Assembly (NCBI RefSeq): GCF_000425865.1
Contig: NZ_AUEG01000002.1
Span: 232,599-296,598, forward strand
From: Lacticigenium naphthae DSM 19658
GTDB lineage: Bacteria; Bacillota; Bacilli; Lactobacillales; Carnobacteriaceae_A
Direction of reading: 5' to 3'
DNA length: 64,000 nt
Numbering within the stretch: the stretch's first letter is position 1; each line of letters opens with the position of its first letter. Both the position numbers and the translations under genes were made by a program. Shown one piece after another: positions 44,420 through 54,254 of the stretch. Under the pieces are notes generated by a model. It was not told where the DNA came from. It saw only the letters and a program-made list of their open reading frames with translations, and did not search any database.

Positions 44420-45634
44420 TTACCATTGATTTTGAGAATACTTTTTATAATAATTCACTTGACGCAAAAAGAGGAAAAGGGTCCTTTTGAGGTTTTTATC
44501 TGGCTTATAAAATAGTGGATTCCCCCATTTACCTTCTTTTAATAGCTCGTTCACTTCATTTCGGATTTCAACATTTTGAACAAACTTTTTCAGCACTATT
44601 TTAGGTACGACCGTAAATAAAAAATCGGCTTTAAGATAATGCAATTCTTTCTCTTTGTGATATAAAACGTCATCTACGATCATCTTAGCCATGTTTTTTC
44701 CACACTGAGTCGTGTAGTAACTTGATCGCCCTTGACGAAGATTAACTTCAAACACTTTGTATTTTCCATCTCGTTCATCAAATTTTATATCAAAATTAGC
44801 AAAACCAGTATAACCTAACGTTTTCAGGAAATTAGCTAACTTATCCATCAAGGGACGATCGTGACGGACAATCAAAGCTGTGTAATTCCCTATAGCCGTT
44901 ATTGTGTGTTCTTGTAAAACGACTTGTGCGAGGGTGATCAGCTGAGGCACACCGTTAGTGTTCGCATAAAAAACAGAATCCCACATAAAGGTATCATCAC
45001 CGGGTATAAAGTCTTGAATGATCAGTTCGTCTGTATACCCACTATTTTTTATTTTAGAGATGATTTCATTGATTTCTTCATAACTATTTACTTTGTATAC
45101 TTTTTCCATTCCTTCAAAAGGATTATGGTAATAAGCAATTCCATTACTGGGCTTGATGATGACAGGAAATGTGACTTCTTCCGTAAAGAAGTCATCATTT
45201 TGAGAAGAGTAAAAGTAAGTTTTGGGTGTAGGGATCCCATGTTGTGCACACAGTTTGTAAAAGTTTTTTTTATAGTAGATTTGTTCCATCAATTCTTTTT
45301 TGACGACATTGAAGAGGTAATAAGGGCGTAGCTTCTCTTGATTTTCGACGAGCATCTTTACATAGAAATCGTTGGTCCCAATCAAAATCAAATGATCGGT
45401 CTCGTGATGATATTTTTTTGCGATGTCAATTAAAAGGTCGACAAATACTGTTGGGTCATGAAAGTTTTCATCTAAATATTCTTCTCTTTTTAAAGTGCTA
45501 AAGCGAGTGAATTGTAAAGTAGACTTCCCAACAAGTATTGATTTTTTATTATATTCTTCGTGAAAAGAAGCCGCCATTGTATAAGCGTTCATGTCTGTAC
45601 CAATAATGACAGGTATAAATTTTTTCTCTGCCAA
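44420..45634 (-). CDS. aslA: AslA-like D-aspartate ligase (ATP-grasp)
   Basis: A 404-aa ATP-grasp ligase. It closely follows the layout of enterococcal D-aspartate ligase: FIPVIIGTDMNAYTMAASF at the start, LILIGTNDFYVKML, FPVIIKPSNGIAYY, IIQDFIPGDDTFMWDSVFY, and YTGFANFDIKFDERDGKYKVFEVNLRQGRSSYY split over the metal and ATP site. AslA adds D-Asp to the epsilon-amino group of Lys in UDP-MurNAc-pentapeptide, building the cross-bridge. D-Glu or another D-acid is possible. AAGGAG lies 8 nt before a TTG codon at 45634, which I take as start; a TTG at 45661 opens the frame without a ribosome binding site. No racemase gene is adjacent. Confidence 0.8.
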   Translation of the reverse strand: MAEKKFIPVIIGTDMNAYTMAASFHEEYNKKSILVGKSTLQFTRFSTLKREEYLDENFHDPTVFVDLLIDIAKKYHHETDHLILIGTNDFYVKMLVENQEKLRPYYLFNVVKKELMEQIYYKKNFYKLCAQHGIPTPKTYFYSSQNDDFFTEEVTFPVIIKPSNGIAYYHNPFEGMEKVYKVNSYEEINEIISKIKNSGYTDELIIQDFIPGDDTFMWDSVFYANTNGVPQLITLAQVVLQEHTITAIGNYTALIVRHDRPLMDKLANFLKTLGYTGFANFDIKFDERDGKYKVFEVNLRQGRSSYYTTQCGKNMAKMIVDDVLYHKEKELHYLKADFLFTVVPKIVLKKFVQNVEIRNEVNELLKEGKWGNPLFYKPDKNLKRTLFLFLRQVNYYKKYSQNQW

Positions 45635-45728
45635 TTCAAAAACTCCTTCAAGTAATTTCAATACTGTTTTTTCGTTACGTAACTCTCATTGTACTATTTA
45701 AAATTTAATACTGCAAAAAATATTTTTA

Positions 45729-45780
45729 TTGACAAACTATGTTTACAAGCGTAAACTTTGATTAACGATTACAAATGTAA
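45729..45780 (+). promoter_or_regulatory. cop operon promoter with two CopY operators
   Basis: TTGACA (45729-45734), 17-nt spacer, TAAACT (45752-45757). A cop-box-like TTTACAAGCGTAAA (45742-45755) covers the spacer and -10. A second box, TTACAAATGTAA (45769-45780), contains the full TACANNTGTA consensus. This matches dual CopY sites in Enterococcus-type cop operons. Confidence 0.85.
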
Positions 45781-45807
45781 ACGAAAATGAGAAGAAGGTG
45801 TAAAAGT

Positions 45808-46266
45808 ATGAAGGAAGTAGTTCGGCAAATCAGTGATGCAGAATGGCAAGTCATGCGAGTAGTATGGACGCAAAAACAAACGACGAGTAAAGAAGTTGGA
45901 GAGATATTAAATGATCAGATGAGTTGGAAACCCGCAACGACAAAGACACTGATTGGGAGATTGGTTAAAAAAGGGTTGTTGAAAACGCAGGCTGAAGGAA
46001 ATCATTATCTTTATTCAGCTACCGTGTCGGAAGAAGCGAGTATACAAGAAGCGATGACGAATGTACTCGACCAAATTTGTTCGACCAAGAATGGGGAAGC
46101 TATTGCACAGATGATTGAGAAGGCTACACTGAGTCAAAAAGATATAAAAAAATTGATAAAAATGTTGCATGAAAAAGAAGAGACAGCCCCCGAACAAGTA
46201 AAATGCAATTGTTTACCAGGGCAATGTCAATGCAGTGCAGTACGAGAGGGGAGGAATGCTGAATGA
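45808..46266 (+). CDS. copY: Copper-responsive repressor CopY
   Basis: A 152-aa BlaI/MecI-type winged-helix repressor. DNA-binding domain: [13 protein letters not shown]...TSKEVGEIL...[18 protein letters not shown] (about 5-65). The C-terminus holds [10 protein letters not shown], the CxCx4CxC motif that swaps Zn2+ for two Cu+ ions and releases DNA. An upstream in-frame ATG at 45787 is rejected because AAGGTG is spaced 8 nt from ATG 45808. The stop overlaps the copA start. It represses copYAZ through the two operators just upstream. Confidence 0.94.
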   Translation: MKEVVRQISDAEWQVMRVVWTQKQTTSKEVGEILNDQMSWKPATTKTLIGRLVKKGLLKTQAEGNHYLYSATVSEEASIQEAMTNVLDQICSTKNGEAIAQMIEKATLSQKDIKKLIKMLHEKEETAPEQVKCNCLPGQCQCSAVREGRNAE

Positions 46267-48737
46267 TGAAAGAAACATGGGAAGTTGAAGGCATGACCTG
46301 CGCATCGTGTGCTCAGACTGTAGAAAAAACTGCGCAGAAGGTACCGGGGATCCAAGTGGCTAATGTGAATTTAGCTACGGAAAAAATAACGGTGGAGTAT
46401 GACAAGGATAGTTTTAAAGTAGAAAATTTACAAAAGATGGTAGAAGATGCTGGGTATAAAGTCTTACCAAAACAGGAAAATAGCATTCAAACTTTTTCTA
46501 TAGAGGGGATGACCTGTGCATCGTGCGCTCAAACAGTTGAAAAAACTACACAAGGCTTACAAGGAATGAATACAGCAAGCGTAAATTTAGCAACTGAAAA
46601 AATGACGGTTTCTTATGACCCTCTCTCTTTGGCTCCTTTTGATATCGTGGAAGCTGTTAAAAATTCTGGATACGAAGCCATTTTAGAAACAGATGACCAG
46701 ATCCAATCGGCGAATAAGGAAAAAGCTGCTAAAAAAGAAGAAGCAGCCAAAAAATTATGGAGGAATTTTTGGGTTTCAAGCCTGTTTACGCTACCGTTAT
46801 TAATTATATCAATGGGGCATATGGTTGGAATGCCACTCCCGGATAGTGTAACTCCACATATGAATCCGCTAAACTTTGCTTTATTGCAACTGGCATTGAC
46901 CGTCCCGGTAATGTGGTTGGGAAGAAATTATTTTCTGAAAGGATTTAAAACACTGTTCAAAGGTCATCCGAATATGAACTCTCTTATTGGTTTAGGAACC
47001 ACGGCAGCTTTCGTTTACAGTTTAGTTGCCACTGTGAGTATCGCAAATGGGAATACGGAGATGACAACGAATTTATATTTTGAAACATCTGCTGTGATCT
47101 TAACCTTGCACACTTTAGGAAAATATTTAGAGGAACGGTCAAAAGGACGTATGTCTGAAGCAATTCAAAAGTTAATGAATTTAGCTCCAAAAATGGCCCG
47201 TGTTGTCAGGAATGATGAAGAAAGAGAAATACCTGTGGAACAAGTTGCTTCCGGGGACGTATTACGTGTACGCCCTGGAGAGAAACTTCCTGTCGATGGA
47301 GTAGTTATTTCAGGACACACGGCGATAGATGAATCCATGCTGACGGGGGAAAGTATTCCGGTTGAAAAAACAACTGGGAAAAATGTGATTGGTGCAAGTT
47401 TAAACAAAAACGGGACAATTGATTACCGCGCAACACGTGTCGGTAAAGATACAACTCTTTCGCAGATCATTCAGTTAGTAGAGGAAGCTCAAGGGTCCAA
47501 AGCCCCGATTGCCAAACTTGCAGATATCATAACTGGCTATTTTGTGCCTATCGTTATGGTACTTGCCGTATTGGCTGGAGGAGTCTGGTTACTTGCAGGT
47601 GAAACGGGCGTATTTGCCCTAACGATCACTATTTCTGTTTTGGTCATTGCTTGCCCATGTGCCCTAGGTCTTGCTACTCCAACTGCAATTATGGTCGGTA
47701 CGGGTAAAGGTGCCGAGCAAGGCGTACTCATTAAAAGTGGGGAAGCATTAGAAACAGCCCATGCGATCGATACAATCGTTTTTGATAAAACAGGAACGTT
47801 AACCGAAGGAAAACCTGTGGTCACAGACATTGTCACGGCAGATAGTTATTCTAGGAACGCGCTCCTACAATTTGCAGCTGCAGCAGAAAAAGGATCAGAA
47901 CATCCTTTAGGAGAAGCTATCGTACTCAAAGCGAAAGAAGAGGGGTTACATTTACCCAAAGCAACGGGGTTTGAGGCAATTCCTGGTCACGGAATCAAAG
48001 TGATTTTAGAGGGGAAAGACTTTTATTTTGGAAATCGAAAATTAATGGTTGATAAAGGAATCGGCTTGGCAGATTTAGAGGTGACTTCTGATCAGTTGGC
48101 AGATGAAGGAAAAACGCCGATGTATTTAGCCGTCGATGGGAAAATTGAAGGAATCATTGCTGTAGCGGATACTTTAAAGAAAAATAGTCGTTTAGCAATC
48201 AAAGAATTGCAAAGTCGTGGGATCGAAGTGGTAATGATCACAGGCGATAATAAAAGAACAGCAGAAGCGATTGCACGTCAGGCTGGTATTAAACGTGTTC
48301 TTAGTGAAGTGCTGCCTGAAGATAAAGCAAATGAAGTTGTCCATTTGCAGTCTGAAAATAAAAAGGTCGCTATGGTCGGAGATGGTATCAATGATGCTCC
48401 GGCACTCGCTCAAGCAGATATTGGCTTAGCTATAGGTTCAGGGACAGATGTCGCGGTAGAATCAGCAGATATTGTCTTGATGCGTAGTGATATAATAGAA
48501 GTGATCACAGCAATTGATTTAAGTCATGCAACGATGCGAAATATCAAGCAAAATCTATTTTGGGCTTTTGCATATAATGTGGTCGGGATTCCAGTTGCGA
48601 TGGGCGTCTTGCATGTATTTGGAGGACCGTTGTTGAGTCCCATGTTTGCAGCTGCTGCAATGAGCTTTAGTTCAGTATCCGTTTTATTAAATGCTTTGCG
48701 TTTAAAAAACTTTGCACCAACAGTTGAAATCAAATAA
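46263..48737 (+). CDS. copA: Copper-translocating P-type ATPase CopA
   Basis: An 824-aa P1B-1 ATPase that exports Cu+ from the cytoplasm. Two N-terminal heavy-metal domains each carry GMTCASC (about 10-16 and near 83-89). Eight membrane helices follow, with the CPC motif IACPCALGL (464-466), phosphorylation site [11 protein letters not shown] (Asp508), SEHPLGEAI and [22 protein letters not shown] in the actuator domain is present. ATG 46263 overlaps the copY stop, and a second ATG follows directly. It is the central gene of copYAZ. Confidence 0.95.
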   Translation: MMKETWEVEGMTCASCAQTVEKTAQKVPGIQVANVNLATEKITVEYDKDSFKVENLQKMVEDAGYKVLPKQENSIQTFSIEGMTCASCAQTVEKTTQGLQGMNTASVNLATEKMTVSYDPLSLAPFDIVEAVKNSGYEAILETDDQIQSANKEKAAKKEEAAKKLWRNFWVSSLFTLPLLIISMGHMVGMPLPDSVTPHMNPLNFALLQLALTVPVMWLGRNYFLKGFKTLFKGHPNMNSLIGLGTTAAFVYSLVATVSIANGNTEMTTNLYFETSAVILTLHTLGKYLEERSKGRMSEAIQKLMNLAPKMARVVRNDEEREIPVEQVASGDVLRVRPGEKLPVDGVVISGHTAIDESMLTGESIPVEKTTGKNVIGASLNKNGTIDYRATRVGKDTTLSQIIQLVEEAQGSKAPIAKLADIITGYFVPIVMVLAVLAGGVWLLAGETGVFALTITISVLVIACPCALGLATPTAIMVGTGKGAEQGVLIKSGEALETAHAIDTIVFDKTGTLTEGKPVVTDIVTADSYSRNALLQFAAAAEKGSEHPLGEAIVLKAKEEGLHLPKATGFEAIPGHGIKVILEGKDFYFGNRKLMVDKGIGLADLEVTSDQLADEGKTPMYLAVDGKIEGIIAVADTLKKNSRLAIKELQSRGIEVVMITGDNKRTAEAIARQAGIKRVLSEVLPEDKANEVVHLQSENKKVAMVGDGINDAPALAQADIGLAIGSGTDVAVESADIVLMRSDIIEVITAIDLSHATMRNIKQNLFWAFAYNVVGIPVAMGVLHVFGGPLLSPMFAAAAMSFSSVSVLLNALRLKNFAPTVEIK

Positions 48738-48758
48738 ATTATCAAAAGGAGAGCGAGT

Positions 48759-48977
48759 ATGAAAAAATTAGTCAAAATAGAAAATATGAAATGTGAAGGA
48801 TGCGCAAAAACAGTAACAAATAAGTTTAGCGAAGTCGACGGAGTTAGTCGTGTGATCATTGATTTAAAAGAAAAAGTAGCTCATGTAGAAACAGCAACAG
48901 AACTGACGAAACAACAGTTAAACGCGACGTTAGCTGATACGAAATTTGAAGTAACGGCAATTACTGAAGAAAAATAA
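48759..48977 (+). CDS. copZ: Copper chaperone CopZ
   Basis: A 72-aa single heavy-metal-associated domain with MKCEGC (Cys pair) and the ferredoxin-like beta-alpha-beta-beta-alpha-beta pattern. It carries Cu+ to CopA and to the repressor CopY. AAGGAGAG precedes the ATG by 8-9 nt. It is the last gene of the operon, 21 nt after copA, and is followed by a terminator. Confidence 0.92.
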   Translation: MKKLVKIENMKCEGCAKTVTNKFSEVDGVSRVIIDLKEKVAHVETATELTKQQLNATLADTKFEVTAITEEK

Positions 48978-48988
48978 AAGCGTAAAAA

Positions 48989-49033
48989 GAAGACCTTCTC
49001 AGCCTGGTACAGGTTAAGAAGGTCTTTTTATTT
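48989..49033. terminator. cop operon terminator
   Basis: AAGACCTTCT/AGAAGGTCTT arms enclose an inner CCTG/CAGG stem, with T-rich tail. It lies between convergent genes and overlaps the end of the hydrolase gene. Confidence 0.8.
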
Positions 49034-49885
49034 TTGATAAGATTCAATCGGAGAAGAAATAGATTCGCCGACAGTTTCAGAATAGGTCGCTGCTATTTCG
49101 TTTAAAAATGAATCATATAGAGTATTAAAATGAGTATAATTATCCATATTTGCATTGTGAGCAGCATTTTTCACTACAGCTAAAGAGTAGTTTTCTTCTC
49201 TTGACCAATTACGGTTGATCCATTGAATACGCCAAACAAAATCCCGAGAGCCTTGAATAATTAATACGGGAATGTTTTTTTCAATAGTCAAAGGTTTGCG
49301 ATAAGATAAAAATTCTGTATAGACGATACGCAACAAATTGGCAATTTCAACTTTAGAAAGTTCATGTAAAGATTTTTTTGTAATCAATTTTGCAGGTTGA
49401 TGTTTAGCTGAAAAAAAAGAAACCAGGTGAACGATAAATCGATGAGAAAGATAGGGCACAAAGCGATGCATATTTTCGAATGCCCATTTTTCAATTGTCC
49501 AATAATAGTTGTGTCCTAAGGGGTGGGAACCGCTAAACACTATAGAAGCAACTTTTTCTGGGAAATGATGCGCATAGTATTGCAGTAGATAACCCCCCAT
49601 AGATTCGCCAATAAAATGAGCAGCAGGGATATTTTCTATACGCAATAAGTGGTTCATAAGGAGAGCCATTTCTTGATAATTAAAGACAGAATAGTCTTTT
49701 GAGCGACCGTGTTTTGGTAAATCAAGTGCAATCACCGTAAATTTTTTATTGAAGTGGTCTATTTGACCCTTGAAAATATGATGATTTAAACAAACTCCAT
49801 GCAAAAAAACAAGTGTTTCTGGACCCCGTCCAGTCTTCCAATAATGGAGCACCCCATTTTTTGTGTGTAATATTTTATGGGTCAT
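49028..49885 (-). CDS. Alpha/beta hydrolase
   Basis: A soluble alpha/beta hydrolase of about 285 aa with oxyanion segment FLHGVCLNHHIF, ALDLPKHGRS, the nucleophile elbow FIGESMGGYLLQYYA (Ser), QGSRDFVWRI (acid) and catalytic His in VKNAAHNANMDN. It resembles general esterases/BioH-like hydrolases; the substrate is unknown. The frame opens with GTG 49894, but AGGTG six nt before ATG 49885 supports the ATG. Four heptamer repeats sit directly upstream of the ribosome binding site, which could vary expression. Confidence 0.82.
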   Translation of the reverse strand: MTHKILHTKNGVLHYWKTGRGPETLVFLHGVCLNHHIFKGQIDHFNKKFTVIALDLPKHGRSKDYSVFNYQEMALLMNHLLRIENIPAAHFIGESMGGYLLQYYAHHFPEKVASIVFSGSHPLGHNYYWTIEKWAFENMHRFVPYLSHRFIVHLVSFFSAKHQPAKLITKKSLHELSKVEIANLLRIVYTEFLSYRKPLTIEKNIPVLIIQGSRDFVWRIQWINRNWSREENYSLAVVKNAAHNANMDNYTHFNTLYDSFLNEIAATYSETVGESISSPIESYQK

Positions 49886-49894
49886 ACTGTTCAC

Positions 49895-49922
49895 CTATAT
49901 TCTATATTCTATATTCTATTTT
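49895..49922. repeat. Tandem heptamer repeat in hydrolase leader
   Basis: CTATATT is repeated three times and followed by a fourth, imperfect copy (CTATTTT). On the minus strand it reads AATATAG and lies directly before the AGGTG ribosome binding site of the hydrolase gene. Confidence 0.75.
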
Positions 49923-50054
49923 CTTAGTGCAAGTTTATCACGAAAGGGTGGGTTTCCAAAGAATAGACAATTTCAGAATGAATAGAAGCCCTTGAAGAGA
50001 ATTCTATATATAGTTGCTTCGATCAGTACCTCGTTTGATTGTTCGTAGAAAGAA

Positions 50055-50087
50055 AAAAGGCTGAGACGTTTGTCTCAGCCTTTTCTT
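50055..50087. terminator. opuA operon terminator (bidirectional)
   Basis: A perfect 13-bp stem AAAAGGCTGAGAC/GTCTCAGCCTTTT with loop GTTT. It shares its core with the terminators at 13600 and 41005. Confidence 0.85.
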
Positions 50088-50113
50088 ATTCATTTTTAGT
50101 GTTCGATACTTAT

Positions 50114-51010
50114 TTATTCAACGTCTGCTGTCCATTCAGAAACAACGTCTTCGTTTTCGTCAACCCAAGCTCTTGCTGCATCTTCAGGATCTTCGCCGTC
50201 TTTAATAGCTAACATAACGGATTCAATATCTGCTGAAGTCCATGAGAAGTTATCCAAAACTTGGTAAACATTTGGAAGGTCTTCTTCTAAGCCTTCGCGA
50301 ACCATTGTGTTGATCGTTTCAGCATCACCGAAACTACCTTCAGCATCTTCTAGATATTTCAAGTCATAAGACTGGAACATCCAGTGTGGAGACCAACCGG
50401 TAACAATGATTTCTTCTTCGTTCTCGATTGCTTGAGAAAGTTGAGTAGTCATAGCACCAGATGAGGAAGTTTGAACAGACCAATCACTCAAGTTGTCATA
50501 GTCTTCTAATGCTTGCTCAGCAGCAGCGACAACACCTGCACCAGGTTCGATTCCGGCAATAGTTTGATCAGCTTGATCACTTAAGTCAGCGATAGAGTCA
50601 ACATCCATATAGGCAGGAACAACTAAACCAATTTTTGCGCCCTCTAAGTTTGGTCCTAAATCTTGCATTTGATCGCCGTAGCTTTCAAGTTGTGAAGCAT
50701 GTGTTCCGGGTAACCAAGCAGCGACCATTCCATCAGCTTCGCCGTTTGCTACAGCTTCCCACATAATTGCGTTATCGAGTTGAGTAAGTTTTACGTCATA
50801 ACCTAAATCTTCTAAAACTGTTCCTACGACATTCGTAGAGGCAATTTCAGTATCCCAGGCTACAAAAGCCAATTCAACTTCTTGACCAGCACCTACAGAT
50901 TCTTCTCCAGTATCATCAGTAGTATCTTCAGCTGGGGAACAAGCTGCTAAAAATAGAGCGGATGTTGCACCTGCTGTTAGTCCTATACGTTTCCATGTTG
51001 ATTTTGTCAA
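50114..51010 (-). CDS. opuAC: Glycine betaine/proline betaine-binding lipoprotein
   Basis: A 298-aa lipoprotein. The signal peptide ends with lipobox LAAC (Cys near 24), then an acidic Thr/Asp/Glu linker, then a type II binding-protein fold of the OpuAC/ProX class. Visible features are VELAFVAWDTEIASTNVV, WEAVANGEADGMVAAWLPGTH, GIEPGAGVV and VTGWSPHWMFQSYDLKYLEDAEG, whose Trp residues form the aromatic cage for betaine. It is very acidic overall, typical of exposed proteins in salt-tolerant bacteria. It is the last gene of opuA, 55 nt after the permease gene. Confidence 0.93.
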   Translation of the reverse strand: MTKSTWKRIGLTAGATSALFLAACSPAEDTTDDTGEESVGAGQEVELAFVAWDTEIASTNVVGTVLEDLGYDVKLTQLDNAIMWEAVANGEADGMVAAWLPGTHASQLESYGDQMQDLGPNLEGAKIGLVVPAYMDVDSIADLSDQADQTIAGIEPGAGVVAAAEQALEDYDNLSDWSVQTSSSGAMTTQLSQAIENEEEIIVTGWSPHWMFQSYDLKYLEDAEGSFGDAETINTMVREGLEEDLPNVYQVLDNFSWTSADIESVMLAIKDGEDPEDAARAWVDENEDVVSEWTADVE

Positions 51011-51065
51011 AATAAATCTCTCCTTCTTTTTTTAAAAATTTTTAAACTAATTAATAAACAAATTC

Positions 51066-51911
51066 TTAACGGTTAAAGTTTTGCAAAATACGGTCCATAA
51101 TAATTGCTAAGACTACAAGTGCAAGTCCAGAAACAAATCCAGAGCCTACTTGAGCACGTTGAAGTGAAGAAAGCACGTTTTCACCTAAACCAGGTGCTCC
51201 GATCATAGAAGCAATAACGACCATAGATAAAGCAAGCAATACTGTTTGGTTGATACCAGCCATAATCGTTGCTTTTGCAAGCGGTAATTCCACTTTAAAC
51301 AATTTTTGGTTAGCAGTACTACCAAATGCATCAGCAGCTTCGACCATTTCTTCAGAGACTTGGCGAATACCTAAGTTTGTAAAACGAACAGTAGGGGGCA
51401 ACGCAAAGATCACGGATGAAAATACGCCTGGTACTAAACCAATTCCAAAGAATGCAACTGCGGGAATCAAGTAAACGAACGCGGGCATGGTCTGCATGAA
51501 GTCAAGTACGGGTTTCAAAATAGCTTCTGCCCAATCACTCTTAGACATCCAAATTCCAACTGGAACACCAATGAGAATAGAGACTAAACTAGCGATGACG
51601 ACTAAGGTGATCGTACTCATCAAAGGTTCCCATAGTCCTTGGTTTTGAATATACCAAAGTCCCACTACAGTAAAGGTAGTCAATCCGATTTTCTTCCCTG
51701 AAGAGAAGAATGCTAAGATTGCAATGAGTAAAATAAATACAATAGGGGGGATGACTAGGAGTAAGTCAGTCATTCCTTCCATCAACCATTCGCCACTTTC
51801 TTTTAATGCGTCAAAGATGAAAGATAGATTATCTGTTAGCCAATCTACTCCGTTTTCAATGGCCTCTGCGACGGGTACTTCTGGTATAAAATCTAATATA
51901 CTATTATTCAT
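51066..51911 (-). CDS. opuAB: Glycine betaine ABC permease
   Basis: A 281-aa ProW-type permease. An amphipathic N-terminal region ([28 protein letters not shown]) precedes about six membrane helices. The EAA coupling loop reads [43 protein letters not shown]. No binding protein is fused to it, unlike the lactococcal BusAB fusion; the lipoprotein is separate. The start overlaps the opuAA end by 8 nt, so translation is coupled. Confidence 0.93.
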   Translation of the reverse strand: MNNSILDFIPEVPVAEAIENGVDWLTDNLSFIFDALKESGEWLMEGMTDLLLVIPPIVFILLIAILAFFSSGKKIGLTTFTVVGLWYIQNQGLWEPLMSTITLVVIASLVSILIGVPVGIWMSKSDWAEAILKPVLDFMQTMPAFVYLIPAVAFFGIGLVPGVFSSVIFALPPTVRFTNLGIRQVSEEMVEAADAFGSTANQKLFKVELPLAKATIMAGINQTVLLALSMVVIASMIGAPGLGENVLSSLQRAQVGSGFVSGLALVVLAIIMDRILQNFNR

Positions 51912-53106
51912 TCGGTTCAGCCTCCTCTTGAGTATCTTTAGCTAAAGCACCAATAACAAGGCTTCTTACTATAATACCAAGTAATTTTCCATCTTCCACA
52001 ACCGCAACCGGAGTTTGTGAGTCATGAATAACTTCAAATAACTCATTAACAAGAGTTGTTCTTTCAACGGTCGGAATATCTGTACGTAATATGCCTTCGA
52101 AATTTGTTTGGCCTTTTTTCACTGCTTTAGCCACATCTTCATCCGTTACATAGCCATAGAATTTTCTGTCAGAGTCAACGACCATCATACTGGATAAATC
52201 TTCTTTGGTCATGCGCTGTAATGCAACACGGGGACCATTTTTTTTGATATCTAAGAATGAAGGGCGAACCATAATGTTTTCTGCTGTTAAGACTTTTCCG
52301 CGGTCAACATCTTCTACGAAACGTTCAACGTAATCGTCTGCAGGATGTGTTAGGATTTCTTCTCCTGTGCCGATTTGAACGATTTCTCCACCTTTCATGA
52401 TGGCGATGCGGTCTCCTAAACGAAGAGATTCATTTAAATCATGTGTAATAAAAATGATCGTCTTATTCAATTTTTTTTGCATTTCAATTAATTCATCTTG
52501 CATGTCGCGACGAATCAACGGGTCAAGTGCTGAGAAAGCTTCGTCCATCAACAATATTTCTGGATCATTTGCCAATGCACGTGCTAAACCTACACGTTGT
52601 TGCATCCCACCAGATAATTGATTGGGGAGCTGATCTTTATATGGGAGAAGACCAGCATTGTCCAAAGCTTGTTCAGCTTTTTTCTGACGGGTTTCTTTGT
52701 CCACGCCTTGAACTTCTAGACCATACTCTGTGTTTTCTAAAATCGTCCGATGAGGGAAAAGGCCAAAGTTCTGAAATACCATACTGATTTTTTCTCTTCG
52801 AACTTTCCGCAATTGTTCTTTATTCATTTTTGAAACATCTTCATCATCGATAAAAATATGTCCCTCTGTCGGTTCGATCAATCGGTTCAACATACGAACC
52901 AAAGTGGATTTCCCACTTCCTGATAGCCCCATGATTACGAATATTTCTCCTTCTTCAACTGAAAAACTTGCACGGTTTACACCGACTGTTGCACCAGTTT
53001 CTTTAAGGATTTCTTCTTTCGACTTACCTTCATTTACCATCTTAATTGCCTGGTCTTGTTTTTTACCAAAAATTTTAACCAAGTTTTCTACTCTTACTTT
53101 GGTCAA
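51904..53106 (-). CDS. opuAA: Glycine betaine ABC ATPase with CBS domains
   Basis: An ABC ATPase of about 401 aa with the OpuAA/ProV N-terminal helix ([28 protein letters not shown]), Walker [10 protein letters not shown], signature [15 protein letters not shown], Walker [14 protein letters not shown] and two C-terminal CBS domains (about 280-395). In OpuA proteins these sense ionic strength or c-di-AMP. The start is taken as TTG 53106, with GGAGGG seven nt upstream; the frame continues to an ATG at 53166 but that passes through the ribosome binding site. It energises betaine import under osmotic stress. Confidence 0.9.
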   Translation of the reverse strand: MTKVRVENLVKIFGKKQDQAIKMVNEGKSKEEILKETGATVGVNRASFSVEEGEIFVIMGLSGSGKSTLVRMLNRLIEPTEGHIFIDDEDVSKMNKEQLRKVRREKISMVFQNFGLFPHRTILENTEYGLEVQGVDKETRQKKAEQALDNAGLLPYKDQLPNQLSGGMQQRVGLARALANDPEILLMDEAFSALDPLIRRDMQDELIEMQKKLNKTIIFITHDLNESLRLGDRIAIMKGGEIVQIGTGEEILTHPADDYVERFVEDVDRGKVLTAENIMVRPSFLDIKKNGPRVALQRMTKEDLSSMMVVDSDRKFYGYVTDEDVAKAVKKGQTNFEGILRTDIPTVERTTLVNELFEVIHDSQTPVAVVEDGKLLGIIVRSLVIGALAKDTQEEAEPNE

Positions 53107-53159
53107 AGGAATCCCTCCATTTCTTTTTTTGTTTATATACAATAAAAGTCTAACGTAAT

Positions 53160-53266
53160 TTGCCACTCGTTGGCAAGCACGACAACTAGCTTACCAAATT
53201 CCACCCCCGCATGTAAAATGAGCGCTCTGTACCAATGCATCATTAACGCTTACATGCTTTATTATA
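53160..53266 (-). promoter_or_regulatory. opuA promoter and leader with operator-like repeats
   Basis: On the minus strand TATAAT (53261-53266) is a -10. Just downstream lies an inverted repeat with arms GCATGTAA (53209-53216) and TTACATGC (53250-53257). CATTAACGCTTACA (53241-53254) overlaps the right arm and resembles half of a cre site. Nearer the gene, TTGCCA/TGGCAA (53160-53176) forms a leader hairpin. The arrangement suits a repressor such as BusR or CcpA; which one is not decided. Confidence 0.5.
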
Positions 53267-53845
53267 ACACATTTCTAAGAATTTGATTAGAAAAAGAGAT
53301 TTGATTCATATTCTGGTTTTTCTTCTTAAGAAGTAAGTAGAACGCACTATCGAATTGGTTTATAGTAGCAAATAAACTGTGTGGATCCCAATAAATAGCT
53401 AAAGTTTAAAAAAATTACTCGGAGGACTGGTTGAACAGATTAGAAAAGGGAACTAGAAAAAGAGAAATTCATCATCAAAATCTTGTTCATATTTAATGAA
53501 GAGTTCAGGTGCATAATAATTGTGTGAAGTGAAATTTTGTTGGGATAAGCAGAAGACCAGTGAACAGACTTATGCGATAAGGGGGGATTATGCCGTAGCT
53601 GATATAGTGACGTAAATCCATGTGCTGATTAGTTCAAATAGCTGAATAAGAGAGGGATGATAGTACGTAAAAAAATTGGAGTATATATAGGAAGACTTTA
53701 GATTTAACAGTTTACTTCTACTAATAGCAGCATTCTTTTTTAGACTAAATAAATAAAAGAAATACAGAGAACGAAGAACTGTGAATGGAGTCCGATGTGG
53801 ATGTGTGCTACGATTTAACTAAACAACTAAGGGGCGTGGGCAATA
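53267..53845. other. Long gene-free stretch upstream of thioesterase
   Basis: About 580 nt with no reading frame I would accept, stops in all frames and no obvious RNA structure. It contains only scattered ribosome-binding-site-like GGAGG motifs. Confidence 0.4.
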
Positions 53846-54211
53846 ATGAATGATTCTATGAAAACTGCCTTATTTAGAGTAGATGTAAAAGATTCCGCTA
53901 AATATTTACAATCTGGAGAACTAAATGTGCTGGCCACATCATCTTTAATTCGTTACATGGAAATAGTAGCCCATCAGTTAGCTACAGAAGAGTTACCTTC
54001 TGATCAAACAACCGTAGGAATAGAATGTAAAATAAGGCACTTAGCTCCAACGGCGATGGGTAAAAATATAGTTATTAAAGCCAAATTGATGAAAAAAGAA
54101 GCAGGAAAGTTCTTTTTTGAAATTGTCGCTTACGAGGGTGAAAAGTTGATAGGAGAAGGTAAGATGACACGTATGGTAGTAGAAAAAGAAGATTTTTTAA
54201 AAAAAGTATAA
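53846..54211 (+). CDS. Hotdog-fold thioesterase (FlK-like)
   Basis: A 121-aa hotdog-fold protein resembling fluoroacetyl-CoA thioesterase-type enzymes: TSSLIRYMEIVAHQLA with a Glu on the central helix, TTVGIECKIRHLAPTAMGKNIVIKAKL with His near residue 68, and FFEIVAYEGEKLIGEGKMTRMVV. It would hydrolyse a small acyl-CoA, substrate unknown. The ribosome binding site is weak (AAGGGGCG about 14 nt upstream). It ends 44 nt before the promoter of the yidD-trxA-cstR operon and is probably separate. Confidence 0.75.
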   Translation: MNDSMKTALFRVDVKDSAKYLQSGELNVLATSSLIRYMEIVAHQLATEELPSDQTTVGIECKIRHLAPTAMGKNIVIKAKLMKKEAGKFFFEIVAYEGEKLIGEGKMTRMVVEKEDFLKKV

Positions 54212-54254
54212 ATAGATTTCCTAGAAAAAGAATAATTTTTTGAAAAACTGGCTC

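Noticed and set aside
44924..45331. 135-codon open frame on the plus strand
   Set aside because: It is wholly antisense to the AslA-like gene, which has clear ATP-grasp motifs. The composition is that of a shadow frame.
53107..53166. 20-codon N-terminal extension of OpuAA starting at an ATG
   Set aside because: It reads through the GGAGGG ribosome binding site and has no similarity to OpuAA/ProV. The TTG at 53106 is correctly spaced.
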